DNA of 64,000 nt, taken from Paracoccaceae bacterium. Its GTDB lineage: Bacteria; Pseudomonadota; Alphaproteobacteria; Rhodobacterales; Rhodobacteraceae. Location: NCBI GenBank assembly GCA_024742405.1, contig JANSYP010000004.1:124001-188000 (forward strand). Direction: 5' to 3'. Below are positions 55,516 through 63,957 of this stretch, piece by piece. Made by a program: the position numbers and the translations under genes. Every line of letters starts with the position of its first letter. The first letter of the stretch is position 1. Below the pieces are notes generated by a model. That model was not told the DNA's origin, did no database searches, and worked only from the letters and a program-made list of their open reading frames with translations.

Positions 55516-55793
55516 CGCCGCGCCTCCGGGGGCTCTGTCGTGTCATGCGCAATTGCGAGACAGGTTATCGCAAATGGAGGAAAAACAGGGTATCGGAATG
55601 TTTTTTGCGCCGCAGGCCCGCCCGCAGAGCCTGTCGAAGATGCAGAAATCGACCTTGGATCAGAGCGCCCGCTTGTCCGTTGCCCCAACGTTGGACAGGA
55701 TTTATTTTCTATGTATTTCAATCGCCTACAGGCTAACGTGTGCAATTCATGTTCATTTGTAATCGCGCTGTGTCGTGTAAAGCCCCCTTCGAT
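55516..55793. other. 278-base non-coding stretch before the IS6-like remnant
   Basis: No gene or element is recognisable. Base composition becomes more AT-rich than the polyol locus, and the short frames are out of character, which fits a boundary between the chromosomal-type operons and the mobile tail. Confidence 0.4.
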
Positions 55794-56216
55794 GGGACTG
55801 TTGCACTAGTCTGAGCGCACGGCGAGGCTGGGATCTCTTTGAGTTCGAGCATGTCGCGTAGGTCCCCGTTCAAACACCACCGTTTCCCTTGCGAGATCAA
55901 CCACCGATACGACCCGCATTTTGACAGGATCCGGCATATCGACCGAAAATGGCGCAACAATTTGATCGAGAGCGACCACGCCGCAATGAAACGGATCCTC
56001 GGGTGCCGTCAAAGCTTCCGTTCGCTCCGAACCCCCAAAGCTACCTCAAGCAGGATAGAGACAATCCACACCATCAAACGCGGCCATATCCACTATAAGC
56101 TACCAGGCGTAAGAGGCGAGATCGCGTTCGTCAGAACGCCGTTTGAGCCCGCGGCATGACCTCAAGGTGGGGCCCGAACTCAGGGTCTTCCCGAAAAGCA
56201 ATAACGCAACAGTCTC
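55794..56216 (+). mobile_element. IS6-family-like element with internal deletion
   Basis: The left end GGGACTGTTGCAC (55794-55806) and the right end GCAACAGTCTC (56206-56216) are inverted copies sharing the 9-base core GACTGTTGC, which resembles the GGCACTGTTGCAA ends of IS6/IS26 elements. Between them lies a shortened transposase frame. At about 423 bases it is roughly half the usual length. I see no matching 8-base target duplication. Confidence 0.75.
55851..56159 (+). pseudogene. IS6-family transposase, in-frame internal deletion
   Basis: The 102-residue frame starts MSRRSPFKHHRFPCEI, like the N terminus of alphaproteobacterial IS6 transposases. It then jumps directly to a C-terminal part: PHFDRIRHIDRKWRNNLIES, DHAAMKRILGCRQSFRSL, IETIHTIKRGHI. 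The central helix-turn-helix and most of the DDE catalytic domain are missing, so it cannot be active. The join is in frame. Confidence 0.75.
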
Positions 56217-56269
56217 GTGCAACACGATATTCGCTGAATTCGAATTCTTTTTGGGTACAGTGACAGCAT

Positions 56270-57787
56270 ATGACACAGCAAACCGATACGAGTATCCGCG
56301 AGGGCAAACCCGGCGACGCCGAAACGCCGCCGGTCAAGAAGCTTGGCCTCTTTGCGATGACGCTTCTGGTGGTGAGCGCCATGTTTGGCGGTGGCGTCTT
56401 CAATATACCGCAGAACATGGCACAATCGGCGGCGCTTGGGGCGATCCTCATCGCGTGGCTCATCTCGGGACTCGGCATCTTCTTTCTTGCGCGCAGTTTT
56501 CAAGTCCTCGCCGATGTCCGGCCTGAACTCACGTCCGGCATCTACATGTATGCGCGGGCCGGGTTTGGCAGACTTGCAGGGTTTCTCATTGCGTGGGGCT
56601 ATTGGCTTTCTGTTGCTTTCGGCAATGTCGGTTACGCGGTGCTGCTGATGGATGCGCTGAACTATTTTTTCCCGCCTTACTTCGTGGGCGGTAACACGTG
56701 GCAGGCCACATTGGGCTCGTCAGCGATCATTTGGGGGCTGTGTTTTCTGGTGATGCGGGGCGTGCAGGGCGCCTCGCTTCTGAACAATATCGGCACTTTG
56801 GCAAAGCTCGTGCCGATCACGGTATTTCTGCTGGTCGTGGTCTACTTTTCCTTTAGCCGGGACCTCTTCGGCTCGGACTTCCTCGGAAACGTCACGGACC
56901 AATCGCTTCAGGACAAACCTCTCGGTGGACTGGTCGATCAAATCAAAGGCACGATGCTCGTCACGCTATGGATGTATATCGGCATCGAGAGCGCCGTGGT
57001 GATGTCCGACAAGTCGGATGCGCGAACGGTGAGCCGTGCCACGCTCTTGGGTTACTTCCTGGTTACGGTGCTGTTCGTTCTCGTGTCGGTTCTGCCGTTC
57101 GGGGTGATGTCGCAGGGTCAGCTGGCATCCATGGCGCCGCCCTCCACCGCAGCGATCCTGGGATCTCTGGTCGGTCTTTGGGGCGAGATCCTGATCAATG
57201 TCGGTGTGATCATCGCGTTGCTCAGTTCATGGCTGGTCTGGACGCTTTTGGTCGCGCAGTTGCCTTGGGCCTGCGCCAAGGACGGAACCTTTCCAAGGCT
57301 TTTCGCCAGGACCAACAGGGCCGGGATCGCTTCTGTCTCTCTGATTATCTCGACCGCGATCATGCAAGCGGCGATCATTCTGGTCTATTTCTCCGACAAT
57401 GCCTGGAACCTGATGCTCTCGATCACGGGAGTGGTGATCCTGCCGGCCTATATCGGCTCAGCAGCTTTCTTGTGGAAAATCATCGCCGTCGGTGCATACC
57501 CGTCGACGGCTCGCGTTGGGCGGGGAACGGCGCTCGCGGTTAGCCTGATGGCCACGGCATTCGGCTTCTGGCTTGTTTATGCCGCGGGCGTTCAATTCAT
57601 GCTCGCCGCCGCGGTCATCTACGCCTTGGGCGTGCCGGTCTTCGTCTGGGCGCGCAAGTCGGGTGCGCCCGAGGAACCCGTGTTCACCGTGGTCGAAGGG
57701 GCGTTTGCGGCCGGCCTCGTGCTTCTCGCTGGCCTGGCACTGTGGATGTTGTTCAACGGGTGGCTGCCACAGGTCTACGCGGGCTGA
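56270..57787 (+). CDS. APC-superfamily amino acid antiporter (arginine/ornithine type)
   Basis: A 505-residue inner-membrane protein with about twelve helices. The N-terminal GLFAMTLLVVSAMFGGGVFNIPQNMA is the substrate-binding first helix of basic amino acid/polyamine antiporters, and ARSFQVLADVRPELTSGIYMYARAGFG is the family's second conserved block. It would exchange an amino acid for its amine or another amino acid. The IS6-like right end is 53 bases upstream of its ATG and no good Shine-Dalgarno is visible. It converges, ten bases apart, with a decarboxylase-like gene. Confidence 0.87.
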   Translation: MTQQTDTSIREGKPGDAETPPVKKLGLFAMTLLVVSAMFGGGVFNIPQNMAQSAALGAILIAWLISGLGIFFLARSFQVLADVRPELTSGIYMYARAGFGRLAGFLIAWGYWLSVAFGNVGYAVLLMDALNYFFPPYFVGGNTWQATLGSSAIIWGLCFLVMRGVQGASLLNNIGTLAKLVPITVFLLVVVYFSFSRDLFGSDFLGNVTDQSLQDKPLGGLVDQIKGTMLVTLWMYIGIESAVVMSDKSDARTVSRATLLGYFLVTVLFVLVSVLPFGVMSQGQLASMAPPSTAAILGSLVGLWGEILINVGVIIALLSSWLVWTLLVAQLPWACAKDGTFPRLFARTNRAGIASVSLIISTAIMQAAIILVYFSDNAWNLMLSITGVVILPAYIGSAAFLWKIIAVGAYPSTARVGRGTALAVSLMATAFGFWLVYAAGVQFMLAAAVIYALGVPVFVWARKSGAPEEPVFTVVEGAFAAGLVLLAGLALWMLFNGWLPQVYAG

Positions 57788-57797
57788 GCAGCTGCGC

Positions 57798-59066
57798 TCA
57801 TCTTCGGGGACCGACTTTGGCGATCCGTTGGTTGACGAGGATGTTGCCGCTGTCGAGTCCCGGCGTCTGACCATGCAGGTCGAATTCTATGTCGACTTCT
57901 GGCGCAAAGACCAAACAATGGGTCGAGCCGCCGAAATGGAACATGCCGATCTGGTCGCCCTTCGTCACGTGCTGCCCTTCGTAGACAGTGACGTCGCAGG
58001 TCGACACCTCCGCCATTCCGATCGCGACGAAGCACATCAGACCGATATCGGGATTGTCCGCCTCGATGAAGATCAGTGCCCGTGTGGCGACCTCCGCGAT
58101 GTAGCCTTGTGAAGCGTTCGGTCCCGACGGGTCCAGGCCTTCGGCCATGATCTCCGAATAGTATGTCCCCTCAACGAGCCGTGTCTTGACGATCCGGCCG
58201 GAAACAGGCGCGTGCCAGCGATGGTAGCTCAACGCACTGAGGAAGGCCTGATAGACTGTGCCGCCGTCAAAGTTGGCGGCGTAGGCGTCATTATCGAGCA
58301 TGAACTGTAAAGCGTATGGCTGGGCTTTGATCCAAAACTCGTCGCGCAGTTTCACGTCTCGCGCGACGCGGTAGGGCGCGGACTCGCAGGCATTCGCGAC
58401 AACGCTTTCGTCGCCGGGTCCTGCGATAGGGCGCACACCTTCGCGAAAGCGGCGCGTAAAGAAATCGTCCCAGGACGTGAACCCGTAGTGCGGCAACGCG
58501 GGATCGCAGATGAACTCCTCCACGAAGGTTGGCATCGCCTTCTTCGCATCCGCCCCGAACCAGCCTGACTTTGGGTCGTCATTCAGGACGGACGTGCTTT
58601 CTGGGGATTGCAGAAACACCGCCCACTCGTTCAGCATCGCACGCAGATGGGCATCGACCTTGTCGTCTAGAAATCCGGCCCAGCCTCCGACATTTGCCAT
58701 CGACCAATCGAGAATTGCGTTGAAGGGAAATCCGACCAGACCGCTTTCGTTGAATTCCGGAGAGTGGGTCATGATCGTGTTGAACAGACGCAGCATGTGT
58801 TCGTAGTCACGCACCTGCGGCCGGCCGGAAGGCGAGGTCTTCTTGCTCTCCGGCACATCCTGAAACATCTGCGTAAAGAACATGTAGGCTTTCGCGTCTG
58901 TTTCGATCAGCGTCTTGAGGTTCTGAACGGCTGGCAAAAGCGGGCTTTTGTCCTTCTCCGCCTTCTCAGCGATCTTTGCCGACCACGCGTCGAGCACCCT
59001 CTGGTCCGATGGCAGCCACTTGCCGACCTTGTAGTGTTGGTTGATCGAGGAACCGCCAGAGGACAT
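57798..59066 (-). CDS. Phosphatidylserine decarboxylase-fold protein (PsiD-like amino acid decarboxylase)
   Basis: A 422-residue protein: N-terminal PSDC-type region (about 30-190, YMFFTQMFQDVP) and a C-terminal phosphatidylserine decarboxylase domain. Catalytic elements include TSWDDFFTRRF, ALSYHRWHAPVSG and the self-cleavage site FGGST at Ser381, which would yield a pyruvoyl cofactor. The N-terminal extension and GGST instead of LGST point to the branch that includes L-tryptophan decarboxylases (PsiD) rather than membrane lipid enzymes. Adjacent to an amino acid antiporter, decarboxylation of an imported amino acid is likely. Confidence 0.82.
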   Translation of the reverse strand: MSSGGSSINQHYKVGKWLPSDQRVLDAWSAKIAEKAEKDKSPLLPAVQNLKTLIETDAKAYMFFTQMFQDVPESKKTSPSGRPQVRDYEHMLRLFNTIMTHSPEFNESGLVGFPFNAILDWSMANVGGWAGFLDDKVDAHLRAMLNEWAVFLQSPESTSVLNDDPKSGWFGADAKKAMPTFVEEFICDPALPHYGFTSWDDFFTRRFREGVRPIAGPGDESVVANACESAPYRVARDVKLRDEFWIKAQPYALQFMLDNDAYAANFDGGTVYQAFLSALSYHRWHAPVSGRIVKTRLVEGTYYSEIMAEGLDPSGPNASQGYIAEVATRALIFIEADNPDIGLMCFVAIGMAEVSTCDVTVYEGQHVTKGDQIGMFHFGGSTHCLVFAPEVDIEFDLHGQTPGLDSGNILVNQRIAKVGPRR

Positions 59067-59109
59067 CTGTTTGACCCATTTGATTTCATTGAGTTTCGCA
59101 CTGAACCTA

Positions 59110-59498
59110 AGCTAGCACGACGTAGACCATCTGTCGCAAGGTTTGCGCTGAATCCGTGTGTCTTGGCCACGCTATTGTTGAAACGGGCGTGGAGATACCG
59201 GACATGCGTCTCCGCCAGCTCGCGGACGCGCTTCCTCTGCAAGTCCTGTGGCGGCCGCCGAGCGACGTAGTGATAGGTGGAGCGCGGCGCCAGAACCGCG
59301 CGAAAAGCTCAGCGGATGGACACCCCGAACACGGTCTTCAAAAAGGCGATCATCTCACGACACCGCGCCGGGGCTAGAGCTTTTTCTGAAAGACGTCAGT
59401 CAGCATTTCCTTGTCGAGGCTCAGATCCGCGACGAGCCTGCACAGCCGCGCATTCTCTTCTTCGAGCTTCTTCAGGCGCCGAACCTCCGAGCGCATTG
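59110..59498 (-). mobile_element. Degenerate IS3-family fragment (orfA end and orfB start)
   Basis: On the minus strand, 59374-59498 encodes the OrfA tail RSEVRRLKKLEEENARLCRL then VADLSLDKEML, typical of IS3 transposases. Further down, 59180-59370 encodes an OrfB start (MIAFLKTVFGVSIR, an in-frame stop, then AFRAVLAPRSTYHYVARRP and RVRELAETHVRY), after which similarity is lost. The stop codon and truncations show it is dead. Its left side is near the decarboxylase start and its right side is cut by an IS21 end. Confidence 0.7.
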
Positions 59499-59499
59499 G

Positions 59500-59774
59500 T
59501 GTCAATCGGCACCGACTATTGACCCCCTATCGGCGTCCAAAACTGACCCCCTTCTGCGCACATGGGTAGTTGGCCCGATGCGGTGTAGCCCTCATACGGC
59601 GCGACCGGATTGGGCCAGCGGGGGCTTGGTCATTCGCGGGTCTTGAAGCGCCAGCTTTCGCCGCCGGTTTCGACGATGTCGCAGTGATGTGTAAGGTGGT
59701 CGAGTAGCGCTGTCGTCATCTTGGCGCCCCCGAAGACCGATGGCCATTCACCGAAGTCGAGGTTGGCCCAGTTC
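59500..59774 (-). mobile_element. IS21-family remnant: terminal repeats and istB 3' end
   Basis: The terminus begins TGTCAATCGGC at 59500. Two tandem 24-base repeats follow at 59505-59528 and 59529-59552, each starting ATCGGC and ending TGACCCCCT, as in IS21 transposase-binding ends. Minus-strand 59630-59774 encodes the IstB C terminus ([20 protein letters not shown], then [17 protein letters not shown]). The rest of istB and all of istA are absent; the break at about 59775 joins parB. Confidence 0.78.
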
Positions 59775-60563
59775 TAAGGGGGAAGGACACAGGGCGGCAT
59801 CCCGCAGCCAGCCGCCATCGTCCTGCTGGAACAGGTCGCGCAGCATCTCGCCCCCGGCTTCGGCGTAGTCGTCGAGCCCGACGAATTGCGCCCGCTTGTC
59901 CGAGGCCCGCACCGCGCCTTCGGTCAGCATGCGGCGGATTTCGTAGGGCTGCCGCGAATAGTGCCGCTGCAGCGCCTCCCAGACCTGCTCCTGCCGTGGG
60001 TGATCAGGGTTGACCGTGAAGGCCATGAGCTGGTCGAGCGTCATATCCTCCTCGGCATAGGCGTCGAGCAGCGAGTGCGCGACCGCGGCGAGCTTCAGCC
60101 GCTGCTTGACCACGCTGGCCGAGACGAAGAAGGCCGCAGCGATCTCCTCCTCGGTGTGGCCTTTCTCGCGCATCGCGTGGAAGGCGCGGAACTGGTCGAG
60201 CGGGTGCAGCGGCGCGCGCTGGACGTTCTCGGCCAGGCTGTCTTCCTCTGCGAGCCCATCTGTGCGCACGATGCAGGGCACCAGCGCGGTCTTGCTCATG
60301 CGCCTCGAGCTGACAAGCAGCTCGAGCGCGCGGAACCGCCGCCCGCCGGCAGGAATCGTATACATTCCCGTCTCGGCGCCGTTGTCGTCCAGCACGGGCC
60401 GCACGGTGATGGAGCTGAGCAGCGTCCGCCGCGCGATGTCTTCGGCCAGTTCCTCGATCGACACGCCCGCCTTGACGTGGCGCACGTTCGACTGGCTGAG
60501 CATCAGCTTGTTGAAGGGAATGTCGCGCGAGGCGCTGAGTGTGATCTTCTGTTGCTTGGTCAT
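59748..60563 (-). pseudogene. Plasmid-type ParB/RepB partition protein, 3'-truncated
   Basis: The 271-residue frame has the ParB N-terminal nuclease-like fold (SQSNVRHVKAGVSIEELAED, TIPAGGRRFRALELL, ENVQRAPLHPLDQFRAF) and a KorB-type helix-turn-helix (HTEEEIAAAFFVSASVVKQRL). Plasmid proteins of this type are usually far longer (about 600-700 residues). Here the frame runs into the IS21 fragment and ends with foreign residues [14 protein letters not shown] precedes ATG 60563. Probably non-functional in partition. Confidence 0.78.
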
Positions 60564-60733
60564 CGGGATATCTCCGCGACAGGCCAGCCGGGAGCCACTC
60601 TCTCGACCTCCAAACCCGTCATGGAAAACCAGGCACGCCTCTCACTCTAGGTATTCCCAGAAAGATCATATGACCTTGCAAATAAATCCATATGGCCGTA
60701 CTTGTTATGTAAGTTACTAGGGAGCGCCAACAC
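60564..60733. promoter_or_regulatory. Divergent promoter region of parB and the toxin-antitoxin operon
   Basis: This 170-base region turns AT-rich at 60655-60720 and contains AGATCATATGACC and AATCCATATGGCC, two copies of a CATATG-centred motif 26 bases apart. Such repeated palindromes before a toxin-antitoxin operon are candidate autorepression sites. Confidence 0.4.
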
Positions 60734-61123
60734 ATGGAAAACGTTGTCTTGGACCGTGCCGCACCGGATCGGCAGGGGGTCGCGCTCAAGGCCTTTGCGC
60801 GAATCGCGGATGCTTGGTCGCTCACCTTGCGGGAGGCCGCGGCGCTGGCGGACATGTCGGAATCGACTTGGAAACGGGCGAAGAAGCCCCGTTTTGCCGG
60901 TGATCTGACGCGCGACCAGATGCTGCGCCTTTCCGCGATCATTGGCCTCTACAAGTCGCTCGAGCTCTATTTCAATGAGCCGATCTCGCGGGATTGGGTG
61001 AAACTTCCCAACCGGGGTCCGGAGTTCGACGGTGCGCGGCCCGTGGACGCGATGATCGCAGGAGGACTGCCCAAGATTCTGCGCGTGCGGGGCTATGTTG
61101 ACGCACTGCGGGGCGGGATTTGA
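60734..61123 (+). CDS. Xre/MbcA/ParS-type antitoxin
   Basis: A 129-residue antitoxin with an N-terminal Xre-like helix-turn-helix (LTLREAAALADMSESTWKRA) and a C-terminal toxin-binding domain ending in GGLPKILRVRGYVDALRGG, typical of the MbcA/ParS/Xre antitoxins of RES toxins. It neutralises the toxin and probably represses its own promoter. It overlaps the toxin gene by four bases. Confidence 0.9.
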   Translation: MENVVLDRAAPDRQGVALKAFARIADAWSLTLREAAALADMSESTWKRAKKPRFAGDLTRDQMLRLSAIIGLYKSLELYFNEPISRDWVKLPNRGPEFDGARPVDAMIAGGLPKILRVRGYVDALRGGI

Positions 61124-61809
61124 GAATCACCTCCGTCAACGACCGTGCTCTTGTCCGACTGATCTCCGAGACCCACCACAAGCCGCCCGTGCTGCGGGGA
61201 CTGGTGGACAGCGACGAGGAGGCGGACATCCTCGCCGAGATCGAAGGCGAGACGAGTGCCCGCCTGATCGCCGAAGCGCAGGGCAGCCCCGCGCTTGACC
61301 GCCGCGAGTTGGCGTTCGCGCGGCGGTCCCGTGACCTGACCCTCTACGGGCAGAGCCATATCAATGCGGCCTTCACCTACACGAGACCCTCGGGCAACCG
61401 GTTCAACACCGGCGACCGCGGTGCGTGGTATTGCGCCTGGGAGATGCTGACGAGCGCACAGGAAGTGGGGTTTCACCGGACCCGCGAGCTAGGCTTCATC
61501 GGCCGTTACGAAGACGAGGCGCGCTACGTGGAACTCCTGGCGGATTTCATCGGGGACTTCCCCGATCTGCACGGGGAAGCGCATCCGGCGCTCGATCCGG
61601 TCCCCGAGCGGGGCTACCCGGCTGGGCAGCGTCTCGCGGCGGACTTAAGGGCAGAGGGGCACCGTGGGCTGATCTACCCATCCGTGCGTCACCCGGGCGG
61701 ACGTTGCTTCGTCGCCTTCGATCCCGGCATCATCCAGAATGTCCGCCCCGGCGCGAGCTGGAACCTTGTCTGGCAGGGCGCTCCCGAGTTCACGATCGAG
61801 GGGCTCTGA
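61120..61809 (+). CDS. RES-domain NAD-degrading toxin
   Basis: A 229-residue RES-family toxin with TTG start. The conserved residues are in YTRPSGNRFNTGDRGAWYCA (Arg and Tyr of the fold) and the C-terminal AEGHRGLIYPSVRHPGG with the Ser of the RES triad. RES toxins are NAD glycohydrolases or phosphorylases that deplete NAD. It pairs with the upstream antitoxin and is likely a plasmid stabilisation unit. Confidence 0.9.
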   Translation: MRITSVNDRALVRLISETHHKPPVLRGLVDSDEEADILAEIEGETSARLIAEAQGSPALDRRELAFARRSRDLTLYGQSHINAAFTYTRPSGNRFNTGDRGAWYCAWEMLTSAQEVGFHRTRELGFIGRYEDEARYVELLADFIGDFPDLHGEAHPALDPVPERGYPAGQRLAADLRAEGHRGLIYPSVRHPGGRCFVAFDPGIIQNVRPGASWNLVWQGAPEFTIEGL

Positions 61810-61882
61810 CGCCCCTCGATATCCTCATGCGGCACTTCATCTCTTGGCATTAAGGCGCTGATAAAAAGATAATTCACGTCTG

Positions 61883-62722
61883 TCAGACCTTCTCCAGCAA
61901 AGCCTTGGCCTTCCCCTCCATCACCAAGCGGGCATCCTGCTGTGGCTTCGACCTGGCGACAGCGGTTATCCCCTGCACGAAGTCGAAGACGCTCTTGGGC
62001 GGGCGGCCTTCCTCGGCCAGTACCGTCTCGACGATCCGTCCCGTCTCCGCCTTCGAAAAACCGCGCTTTCGCAGGAAGTCCTGACGGTCCTCGTCCGACC
62101 GCGCGACGATCTTCTCCCGCGCCGCGCAGAGGCCGTCGATGAAGGGTGCGGGTGAGACTCGGCGAAACGGCTCAGCGCCGAGGCGGCCTCGCGGGCAAAG
62201 CGCGAGGCTGCGTATTTCGAATGCCGGATGGTGATCTCCTGGAAGTCCTCGACGCCCCATAGGTTGCGGTTCTGGCAGACAGCGCGCAGGTAGAAACTGG
62301 CGATGCCGAGCGTCTTGGCGCCAACCTCGGAATTCCAGCAGTAGAAACCCCGGAAATAGAGGTCGGGCGAGCCGTCGGGCAACAGCCCCCCTCGATCGGT
62401 TTGAGGTCATCGACAAGGAACAGGAAGACGTCGCGGTCCGAGGCGTAGAGCGTCGTCGTCTCCTTCGTCACATCGACGCCGGGATCGTAGATGCCGGTCG
62501 ACCAGTCGAGTACACCCGGCACCTTCCAGCGCGTGTCGCCCGTGCCGTTGCCCGCGATGCGCTGAACGGCGGAGACTAGTTCATGGTCGTAGATGCGGCC
62601 ATAGTCTGGGCCGGTCGCGGCGCGCAGTTCGGTGCGGCCATCCGCGACCTCCATGGTCTTGATCTGCTCGGCCCGGTGGTTGGTCAGCCCGTACTGCAGG
62701 TTGATCCCAGCCTGTCGCTCTA
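61883..62722 (-). pseudogene. DUF932 plasmid protein, frameshifted and 5'-truncated
   Basis: Three minus-strand frames each encode a continuing part of one DUF932 protein: LERQAGINLQYGLTNHRAEQ to DVFLFLVDDLKPIE, then DGSPDLYFRGFYCWNSEVGA to ASALSRFAES, then SPAPFIDGLCAAREKIVARS to the C-terminal GKAKALLEKV. The first shift is at the C6 run 62386-62391, the second near 62154-62160. The 5' end is cut at about 62722 by the next gene's stop. DUF932 genes are common on alphaproteobacterial plasmids. Confidence 0.82.
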
Positions 62723-63490
62723 GCTGATTTCAAGCAAGCTGTTGCTCTCAACGTATCTCTGTCCTGGCGGCAGAATCTGCACAGTGTCGGCCTTAGGATC
62801 AAAGTGAATCCAAGCCTTCATGTGCAGCTTCTTCAGGACTTCTCGACGCAGGCGTGAACCGTTAGCGTACTCGGACCATTTCAGCAGATCTACCACCGCG
62901 ACGGCAGAGGATTCCGTATAAGCCAAGATCAACATCTTCTCGTCGGCGGACTTGGCTGGGTCAAGCACACGTCGAGTATTCCCCGAGCGCCAAACTACTG
63001 GGAGTGAGCGCGCTGTCACGGCTTCGACAAGGTCTCGGGAGTCGTCAACGGCCAGGCTAGAGAAGAATCGAATGAACTCAGCCATTACCCACTTCATCCC
63101 ACGAAGGAAAAATTCGGCATCCATGTGGTTTGGATCGATTTCACTGCTCACATGGCCGATGGCTCGATTGTTCCGGAGTTCATACAGGCTCATCAACACG
63201 CGCGGTATTTGAATGCAAACCGAACGGCCTCTCGTCCCGTTGTGTTTCTCAAGCGCACGGCAGGCGTCGAATATGTTTCGTGGCTTGCTCGGTGCGTTGG
63301 CGTAGCTACGGGTCGCGTGCCCTTCGCAAATGCAGTAGGCTAGCTCGCAGAACTTCCCGGCTTTCATACCTACCTTTTCCCAATCCCCGGCGCGATACTC
63401 GGCGAGAGCCGCCTCGAATTGCTCGATCAGAGGGCCCAACAGGGCCGGGGGGATGGCCGAAAGGGCACTTCGGAGATTGGCGACTGTCAT
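62720..63490 (-). CDS. Hypothetical protein with HEPN-like motif
   Basis: A 256-residue protein, mostly helical in its first half (LLGPLIEQFEAALAEYRAGD, KFCELAYCICEGHATRSY). It contains SLYELRNNRAIGHVSSE, an R-x6-H arrangement that resembles the RNase motif of HEPN domains, then a helix (EFFLRGMKWVMAEFIRFFSS). The C-terminal part (LKWSEYANGSRLRREVLKKL) may be a winged helix. It overlaps the upstream gene by four bases. HEPN assignment is tentative; a role in defence or toxicity is inference. Confidence 0.6.
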   Translation of the reverse strand: MTVANLRSALSAIPPALLGPLIEQFEAALAEYRAGDWEKVGMKAGKFCELAYCICEGHATRSYANAPSKPRNIFDACRALEKHNGTRGRSVCIQIPRVLMSLYELRNNRAIGHVSSEIDPNHMDAEFFLRGMKWVMAEFIRFFSSLAVDDSRDLVEAVTARSLPVVWRSGNTRRVLDPAKSADEKMLILAYTESSAVAVVDLLKWSEYANGSRLRREVLKKLHMKAWIHFDPKADTVQILPPGQRYVESNSLLEIS

Positions 63491-63957
63491 TCACGATCCC
63501 AGTAGTAGGCAAAGCCGTTGCCGGCTTTCGTGCGTTGGATGGCGCCTCGATTGAACATCTGGCCGCCGGCAGCGGAAACCTGGTTCGATGTGTGCGTCCA
63601 ACCCTTGGCCCCAAGGCCTTCGACGATTTGGGCAGGGGTTTTTTGCTCCTTGAAGAATCCATCCGTTATAAGCGTCATCATCCGATCTGCGCAGGAATGG
63701 CCTTTAGGTGGACGGGTCCCCGTTCCACGTTTGCTCTTCTTGGTCCCGTTGGTCTTCGCCTGAGACTGAACGTCCTGCGGAGTTTGCTGTGGAGCCTCGA
63801 ACGTCTCTTCTTCTTCTTTTGTGTTGTCGGGCTTGGGAAAGCCACCTGTCTTTACGATGGGTAGAAGCTTGTCCAGTTGTGCCGAAACGAATTCGGCCTC
63901 ACCTTCGAGTTCGAACACCCCGGCGGCGGCATCGATCATAATTCGATTGGCGGTCAT
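63487..63957 (-). CDS. Hypothetical partner protein upstream of the HEPN-like gene
   Basis: A 156-residue product beginning MTANRIMIDAAAGVFELEGE. The N-terminal part (AEFVSAQLDKLLPIV) is acidic and helical, the middle is a low-complexity polar linker (about residues 45-85), and the C-terminal part (LITDGFFKEQKTPAQIVEGL, then NQVSAAGGQMFNRGAIQR) resembles a winged helix. ATG 63957 with GGAGA upstream is preferred to GTG 63969. It is translationally coupled to the next gene. No family recognised. Confidence 0.6.
   Translation of the reverse strand: MTANRIMIDAAAGVFELEGEAEFVSAQLDKLLPIVKTGGFPKPDNTKEEEETFEAPQQTPQDVQSQAKTNGTKKSKRGTGTRPPKGHSCADRMMTLITDGFFKEQKTPAQIVEGLGAKGWTHTSNQVSAAGGQMFNRGAIQRTKAGNGFAYYWDRE

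Noticed and set aside
55786-56224. Target-site duplication flanking the IS6-like element
   Set aside because: The 8 bases outside the left end (CCTTCGAT) and the right end (GTGCAACA) do not match.
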